Origin: Gerris lacustris
Lineage: Eukaryota > Arthropoda > Insecta > Hemiptera > Gerridae
Reading direction: 5' to 3'
Length of the DNA stretch: 64,000 nt
NCBI GenBank assembly: GCA_951217055.1
Contig: OX578276.1
Coordinates: 16,413,430-16,477,429 of the forward strand
In this document: positions 12,701 to 21,700 of the stretch, one piece after another
Layout: each line of letters begins with the position of its first letter
How positions within the stretch are numbered: the stretch's first letter is position 1
Notes under the pieces: model-generated
Told to the model about the DNA's origin: nothing
Databases searched by the model: none
The model's input: the letters and a program-made list of their open reading frames with translations, nothing else
Program-made: the position numbers and the translations under genes

Positions 12701-15700
12701 TATGTTAAAAAGATAATAGAGAGAAACCCTTTATTTACATAAATAATAGTGATGCTGCCCAAATAGAATGGGTTGCTAAACACTCAGCGTACTCATCTAG
12801 CGTGAGACATTGTTTAAATAATAAAAATAATATTATATACAATTAATTAAATAACATGGTCAAAACAATTATAATTAATTAACAATTAAGTTACTTTAAC
12901 AATAATAACTGCTGAGGACCTTTGGGCTTATAGGTGGTGATGAAAGCATCCAGCTTTTTGTTTTTTGATGCTTGTTTTATAATTCAATTAATTTATTAGA
13001 GCCTGGCAATGAATTCGTGAAAATAATTGCAGATGAAATTAGTATGTGTTCTAATATATACAGCATATTGTAGTGTTGCAAAGGGTATACTTAGTGTAGT
13101 AGATAAAGAAGCTGTCTTAAATTCAAGAAAGTCTTATCTTTATTAATCACAACTATTTTTGTTAACACAATTATAACACTTCACAACAATGTCAAAATCA
13201 ATATCTCTATAGACATTACAATATTATGTGGTGATGTTATTAGCTGATGAGTCTTGATGTAAATATAGATCCAAAGTGGCTCATAGAGTTGGCACTATAA
13301 TAATAATAATAACCTTTATTTGTAGAGACTATACAGAATATAGTATTACATGAGTCAAGTATATACAAAAGAATTACATTAATAAATACGCATAGAGAAC
13401 TAATGCCAAATTGCCTTGATAAAGTTTGATTTAAAATAAAAACTACAAACTCATATCACATTTATAAATAAATTAAAACTTAAAACTACCTACAAACTAA
13501 TATCACAAGACTTACATGCCAGACTTAAAACTAAAATGTTATCTACTCGGATATTCGATAACATTATAAGTACTTAAATCTAATATCACATGTATTCCTA
13601 TGATCTAATTTGTTGGGACAACACAAACATATAAATAAATAATTGTACTATCTAAATAAATTAAAATATTCCTCTATACTATAAATAGGGTTATTAACAA
13701 GAAATTCCTTGACGATTCTGCAGAAATCCTCGTATTTCAGCTTTTTCACAGAATCCTCTAACCTATTAAATAATAATAGTCCCAGATTCTGGTGACCAGT
13801 TCTAGACTTATTCAGTCTGTGTTTAGTAAGCAGCAAGTCAGTCTTATTTCTGGTATTATAACAATGCTGGTCCTCCAAAGTAGCAAAGTCCTTTATATTT
13901 AATTTGATAAACTTCAAGCAATTGTATATATATAGATTATAATAAGTGAGTATGCTGAGTTTTTTAAACAAAGGTTTACAGTGAGCATCCCTTGCATCTC
14001 CTGACAAGATTCTTATGACTTTCTTTTGTTTTAAGAAAAGTTCATTTGCCTCAGCATGTCCCCATAAAATAATACCATAAGTTAAATGGCTCTCAAACAG
14101 AGCATGATATGCTGACTTCAATGAAGAGGCATCTAAATAATTTTTGAGAGACCATATAAGAAAAACTCTTGAGGACAGCTTTTTTGCTAGCGACTCTATA
14201 AGACGCTCATTTGCTCATTCACTGGCGGTGAATGGGCAAATATCTTGCAACTATTTCTGGCAGAGTGCTCTTAACCAGTTAGTGATTACTTACTTACTTA
14301 CTCCATGGCGTTACATCCCTTGTAGGGACAGAGCCTCCGTTCTATCAGCCCAAATCTTCCGCTCTTGAGCCACTGATCGCCATCTTCTGACTCCTAAGTG
14401 GTGCAAGTCATCTTCAACGTCTTGGAGCCATCTTTGCCTGGGTCTTCCTTGGATCCTACGTCCTCCAGGATTCTGAGAAAAAACTGCCTTTACGGCCCTT
14501 TCTTCTTTCATTCGATGAACGTGCCCAAGCCAACGAAGTCTGCTGCTTTTGATTTCTGCCACTATATCTGGCTCTTTATACAGTGCGCGCAGCTCCTCGT
14601 TAGTCCTAATTCTCCAAACCCCACGCACATAGACTGCTCCAAAGATCTTCCGGAGGACTTTCCTTTCCCAAACTCTTAACATATTCTCGGAAAATTTGGT
14701 CAAGCACCATGCCTCCGAACCATACATTACCACAGGTCTTATAATACAGTAGAGCGTCGATTATCCGAACTAATGTTTTTTGGGGTGGTTCGGATAATCA
14801 AAATTCACTAAGAAATTAAACAAATTAAAAGTGAAGATGTAAAAATAATCAACCACATTTATGCAAAGCACCTTTGTTCTATTTATCTAGTAAATAGTGA
14901 AAAAAAAAAAAAAAAAAAAAAAATTGTATCTCCAAAGATTAATTTGGCATAAAGAAAGTTGTAATACTAGTCTGCTTAATTTTTTTGTTTACTTAATTTT
15001 TCACCATGAATCTTGATTTGCCGAATCCCATGTTGAAATAATTCAGCCACCCAGAACTGACGATGAATCACCATACTGCATGTTTAATTCTACTGCTTTT
15101 TCACACAATATGGGCTGTCCAGAGACTCGTTTTTGCAAAAACCTAGTGAATGCAGTATCTTCCAACAATTCTGATTTCGGTTTTGTTTTTTTTTTTTAGT
15201 TAAAAATAGTTAAAAATTTTTAGTTAAAAATAGTTAAAAATTTTTAGTTAAAAATAGTTTTAGTTAAAAAAAAAAATAGTTTTACGATATAAACTGCCCT
15301 CCTCACGGCCAAGATTAAGAGCGCATACCTAGTATTGAGTCAGAATTATTTTTTATTCCCGTAATCGTTGATTTACCAACACGATTTTGATAGCTAATGC
15401 CTGACCCGTTTCACCTTTCTTCATCCGCGTAATAATTTCCATTTTATCTTTTAATGAAAGCACTACTTTTTTTGGTTTTGTCAACATGTTGTAAGTTTTA
15501 CTTAAAATATCTGAGCACTAACTAATTCACTGTATACCTCACAATGAATGATTTGAAACTGAGGGAATTGTCATAACTGACCAACAGAATGGTAAGGTAT
15601 TAAGTGGAAAAATGCTGCACCACAATGAATGATCCACAAATTACATAGATAAACAAAGTTAGTTCTCAGTAAACAAATGTTAATGTCTGCCCCGTAAAAC

Positions 15701-18700
15701 TGAATTCATCGAAATCTGGTGTCCCTTTGTACAGCTAACACCGCTCCGCTCTTTCTAGGAATTAATTTGGCGGTGGCTTTTGATTTTTTTTTTTTTTTTT
15801 TTTTTTCTTCCATGAAGCCAGTTCGGATAATTGAATGTTCGGATAACTGACGTCGGATAATCGACGCTCTACTGAAGTTCGATAAATCCTTACTTTAGCT
15901 GCTCTAGATACACTACTTAAGAGTTAGTGATTAGATAGTAAAAAATGTTTGTTTTAATATATAATTTATTTTAATTGTTTTAGGCATTGAAGAAATCGTC
16001 AGGAGACCATGACAGTGACGGTGGTCATGGGAAAATGGATGCCAAAAAGTCCAAGAGAGACAAGAAACGAGACGAGTCGACTAGCAGCGAGTCCGACAAT
16101 GAATCTAAGTCAAGAAGAAGGAAGAAGGGAAAGAGAGATGAATCTTCTTCCTCGTCGTCAGAAGACGAGGAAGAACAGAAGTCCAGGAAGAAGAAGAAGA
16201 AAGACGAATCCTCATCAGACGAGGAACATATCCAGAAGAAAAAGAAAAAGAAGAAGAGAAAACCATCCAGCTCTGACTCTGATGTAAGGAAAACTTTCTA
16301 TAATAAACGTAATATAGACTCATAAATAGTTTTAAATATAGACATGTTTTTCACGGCAGAGTAAAATAGTTATTAATGGAAGCATTTTCATGAAGAAAGA
16401 ACTTAGTTTGGGAATTAAGCTGTCAAATGTTACTTTTAAGCTAGCTTACCAAATTAATTAGGCTGTAGAAAAGTGTCTTAAGTCAACTATTTTCAAAAAT
16501 ACATTTTTTCAAGTTGAATTGAACCTTTGAAATTGTTTTCCCCCTTCACATTGATTGGTTATAACCTGGCTTAAAATAAGTATTAGTTTGTTATAACTCA
16601 AAGTTTATGATGTCGACAACCCAATTAAAACTTAATACAGCTTACTGGTGACTAGTTACTCAAGAAATTACATTAATATCAAATCAAATAATATTGATGC
16701 ATAATCAATAAATTGATGTTCAACCCTAAGTACTTTGGTGGGAAACAGAAGAATTAAAAGCTGTGGTGCTTACTGGAAATGACAGTTTATAATTTAATGT
16801 GTGTTTTCATGATATTTCAAGTAAATTCTATATGTTTCCATCCCAGAAAAATCTGTTGTGTTTTCATGTGCTTTTCAGACCAGTTGGGGGTTTTAATACG
16901 TTTTTAATCCTTCATGAAAATTTAGTTTGTATTACTGACATACTTTATGAAGTCCAACTTAATTATTAATTATAATACGTGTTAGTTTATATTGAACCAA
17001 GGATGTTATATAAAGGGGATGGAATGTTAAGAAGGGGTTTAGGGCAAAAAAGTGACCCCATGGAGGTAAAAGAAATTGGAGAGAAAAATCATACTGCGCA
17101 TGCTCCACGACCTTTGAACTGGGACAAATTACCTTCTTTAACAGGTTATAAACTGAAATTATAAACAAATTCTTAGTAACCTATAACCAAGAGGAAGGTA
17201 ATTTGTCCCATTGGAGCTCATATTTTACATATCTTCATGGGGTCACTTTTTTGCCTCAACCCTCTATCCCCTTTATATAAGATCCTTGTATTGAACATGA
17301 CAACATAATAGCCTTCTCTCAGTTTAATAACTAAGTATGAACATTTAATAAATTCAATGCTGTTGTGCTAGACCAATAAACTTAACAGGACTTAAAAGAA
17401 AATTAAATTTGTACATTTACTACAACAATTTTGTTATATTTAGGATGATAAAATGGTTTTTTGACCACCCAATAACAAAAACTACCTCCCAAAAGCCTTT
17501 GCAGGATTGCTGGGTAGAATAATGATAGCAATAACATTGATTAATACACTACACTTTCTATCTTCCATTATTTTGTTATTACCACAAGAACTAATGCTAC
17601 AGTAGCATTAACAAGAGAATTTATTTTTGACACTCAGGTTGGCCAACCTTGTGAGGGAAAAAATTAAACCACTAGGTGGTTATCCTGAGAGCATCCGGTG
17701 GAAATTTTGTTTGCTTAATTGGCCCTGTCCTTTTAGATGTCGAAATCAGCTCTCATTGGCTCCCCACTCCTGTTTTTCCTGTAGTTATATTTTCATGTAG
17801 GATTGAAATAATTTTGAAAACTCAAACTGGTATGAAAACATAATTTTCAAAACTTTTCGAGCCCAAGGTCAATATAGCTTTTTCTGTGATGGAATCTTTT
17901 TGAATGAATAAGAAATGTCAGAAAAACTCATGGTAGCTTCATACAGTAGAACCTCGATAAGAAGTGTCTCAAGGGGATTAGGGAAACAGTCTTGTTATCG
18001 AGGTGCTCTTTTTGTTGAGGGTTGTGTTATCAAGGTTATTTTGGCTATCAGTTGTGTTATCAAGGTTTGAGGGCGGAGTTTCAAGTCTAGACTTGGACAG
18101 AGGTTCTGAGTTACGTTATGAATTGGAAAAAACCCGTGTTATTGAGGTTGTTTGGATAATAATAGTCGTGTTATAGAAGTTAACTTAACATTATGTGTTA
18201 TGGCAATTTCGAGGGGATTTGAAAATTGCACTTGTAATTGAGGTTGTTGTGTTATTGAGGGTCATATAAGCGAGGTTCTACTGTACCTCCGACTGTTGTG
18301 TGTAGCATAGCTCTTAGTTCTCCTGATATCCACTTAAGTACTTCTCCCATTTGCCACTAGAGTACTTGGTATTGAAAACTCATAGGTATCAATATTCCTG
18401 TCATTACTTGAAAATTGTGGTGACTATTTGCTATATTAGGTTTTATAATACTTATCAATCAATAGGTTGTAAACAATCAATGAATGTCTCAAAAAACTTG
18501 TTTTTAAAAATATTTGACTTTTGTATAAGTTAGTATATTTATACCCTAATTCTATAAGTTACCTACACTTGAAACTATTTTATTTGGTCACCAGGCATTT
18601 GTAAGCTTAATTCCCACTGCGAATTCAAAACACATTCTGAATTGAGTTTTCGATCCATCATGAAAAACATAGCTAGTATAAATATTTAAAACACCCAGCC

Positions 18701-21700
18701 TGTTCAACTTGTGCATGTTTATCACTTGTTATCATGTGTAGTCACTCTTATAAGTGTGTTAACTTCTCTTTCAAATCATAAAACATTAAAGAGATGCAAC
18801 AAAAATGTGACCAGGTATAAACATCCCAGTTTCACATCTCTCCGAAATAGCTAGCCTTGCTAATAACAGGGGTTTTCACTTGATTTCACTATTGACTTTT
18901 TTTCAAAGAACAAATTCAACATTATACGCACATTTCCCCCATCTCTCTGCATTCAATTTTCGCTTGATCCACTATTCTGTGGAAAAATGTTTAAAACTGC
19001 TTGAACTAATGATAAAATGGTTGATTGTAAAGTTTTTCAAACTGACAATAATTGATTTAAGTATCGACTGTTCTTTCTATAAAATATATTAATCATTAGG
19101 CATATCCATTTTTTTTTTTATTCCATTTTTTCTAGAACCACTATTATGTTAAAAAAAAGTCTAGAACTGCTTGAACTAATGATAATACGGTTGATTGTAA
19201 AGTTGTTAATACTTGATACTTGATGATTTCAGTTATTTTCCTGAATTCTTTCTTCTGTTCAAGAAGAGAAAGTGTCAGGGGGTTGTGTTCAGTAGGGTGG
19301 GCTGAAATGTTTTTTTTTTTTTTTTTTTTTAATTTGAAAAAGTTCAACCTTGTAAAACTGGTGTATGCATTAGAAACTATAATACGTAAACTTTTGGCCC
19401 GATCGAATGACACTTAGGTTGTGCACTATCGCTTCAAAGCTTTAAAAACACTATTTTTAAGAATTTTTTTAAAAATATTTTAGTTATTTTTATTCACTTA
19501 TTAGCATCTATTTACTCTTGATTGCAGGAAGAAAAAAAAAATTAAAAAAGTTAATTATAGATTGAGATAAGTCGGTACATACTTAATACATATTTGTACC
19601 ATTGAGTTATTCCAAGGATATTAGTAGGAGCTGCATAACACTAATTTCTCTATTATCTTTGGAAAAACTCAATGGTATACATATGTATGTACCGACTTAT
19701 CTCAATCTATAATTAATTTTTTTTTCCTGCAATCAAATAATATGTCAGCAAAGAGCAAATAGATGCTAATAAGTGAATAAAAATAAATAAAATATTTTTA
19801 AAAAATTAAAATATAAAAAATTTCTTAAAAATAGTGTTTTTAAAGCTTTGAAGCGATAGTGCACCACCTAAGTGTCATTCGATCGGGCCAACATTTTACG
19901 TATGATAGTTTCTAATGCATACACAAGTTTTACGAGGTTGGACTATTTCAAATTAAAAAAAAAAAAAAAAATTCAGCCCACCCTAGTGTACAGGTCGAAT
20001 TTAGTCAGAACCTGGCAGTTCCAAGGAAATTCTTTATGAAAATGCTCTTCCATTATTAATTTATGTGACAATAGCTAATATGCCTTTTAAATGTCATTTT
20101 ATGTTATCACAGCCTGTTTTCTGTGAAAAAAATAAAAATAAATAAATAAATTATGAAATTAAACTTGTGGAAATTATAAAAATAAGGCAATCATTTACGG
20201 ATTATATTATTTTGTTAGGTTTCAATAAAATGTTTGTGTTTTTATATTATAAATTAAATTATTTGTCTTTGTCATTATAAAAGATTTGTGATTTTCTTAC
20301 CTCTAGTATTCTTTAGTGATTTCCTTTTCTCAATATATAAGGGCTTTTTTACACATAAGATGTAACAAAATAATATGGTTTAGTACTTTAGCTCATATAG
20401 GAGGAGAAGGGCAGTTGGCTTTCCTATCAATAAATGATGTGGTCACAATTTGATGGTGACCACGGATTGTGGGTTGAACTCGTGGACCCTGAACCTTCCC
20501 ACTTGGTGTTTACCTAGTATCACCAATATAAATGGGTAGCTGCTTATGTGATGTGGCAACTAACTGGTTGCAAATGTCAATTGTTAGGGTTATACTGGTG
20601 ATGGAGCGACATACTAATGTCATAAACTGCCTATGTCCAGGCTCTCCGGGGGCTGTTGCCCTACAGAGTAGGATAGGTACTAGTGATTCTAGTTGGCAAT
20701 GTCCATCAGCTACACTCTAAGCTTGTGTCATTTGTTAAATATATAGTTGTATAGGCCTTTTGGAAAGCCTGTGCCCTCCAGCGATTATTTTATTTCATTG
20801 TTTACAACAAAATACTTCAAATCCAAGCTTTATCCTAGATCATATTGATAGATCTCTTGTTTTCTTTTAATCCTAACGGAGTTACTCCACTGCTGGACTC
20901 GACAGTATTCACCTGGAGTGTAATTGTAAGTGTTGGGATGTATCTGGTTGCAGGATAGTGAAGTAGAGAAGAAGAGGAAGAAAGAGAAGAAGCATAAGAA
21001 ACACAAGAAGCATAAGAAGCATCGTAAACACAAGAAAAGGAAAGTCGAAGAAGACACGGAGGTATTGTGTCTCAATATTTCTATTATGTAAAGTTTGGTC
21101 CGTCTGCATTTTTGTTACAATTGTTTTCCTCTTATTTCCATGCATTGAAGATTCCTCTTGTATAACGTTAAACAAATATTTATATTTCTTTTATAACTTC
21201 GTTTTAAAATAATTAGGCATTGACATTTCAACACAATTAAATTTAATGAAGAGGACTAATGATACTGATAAAACTAATATTACTGAAGGAAAACACAATG
21301 TTGCAGGAAGTGAGAGTGTCTGAGAAGCTTAAGGCGCTCGCCCTGGGACCAAAGTCCAAACACCGACAATAATCTTGGGTTTTTCATTGCCAGAGAGGTG
21401 AGACATGTTCTGCACTAGTGTCATCATTTCAGATCATGTGTTAGGCTCATCCCTCGATTCTCAAGTTTCAATATTCTCAATCGCCACAGATAACAGAATA
21501 AGAGTAAAACTAAGTTTATAAAGTGATAAACATTTGACAATAAGATCAGATTAATTAATGTGAATACCCGATTAATAAATAAATATCAATATTTTAGATA
21601 TTTAAACAGGCAAACAATTTCTCTCACGGAATTGAAAATATATTGTGGCGTTTAATGTGGTTATAATATTCACGTTGTTCAGCTGCTGATGATTTTATTG

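Larger units (their letters stand above)
14289..15914 (-). mobile_element. Second LINE 3' fragment, split by a pogo element
   Basis: Minus-strand RT C-terminal sequence (MYGSEAWCLTK, then WERKVLRKIFGAVY and RLRWLGHVHRM) ends in a (GTAA)n tail at 14288-14302. A 12-bp repeat agttagtgatta flanks it on both sides (about 14277-14288 and 15914-15925), a good target-site duplication. The element is interrupted at 14747-15874 by the pogo relic. The LINE frame continues on the far side (SSVSRAAKVRIYRT at about 15875-15915) into IIRPVVMYGSEAW. Confidence 0.85.

Noticed and set aside
12936..13260. Additional LTR or gene after the gypsy-like element
   Set aside because: No repeat partner, no frame and no LTR-like end could be found.
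20380..20790. SINE
   Set aside because: No clear A and B boxes, no target duplication, only a loosely tail-like end.
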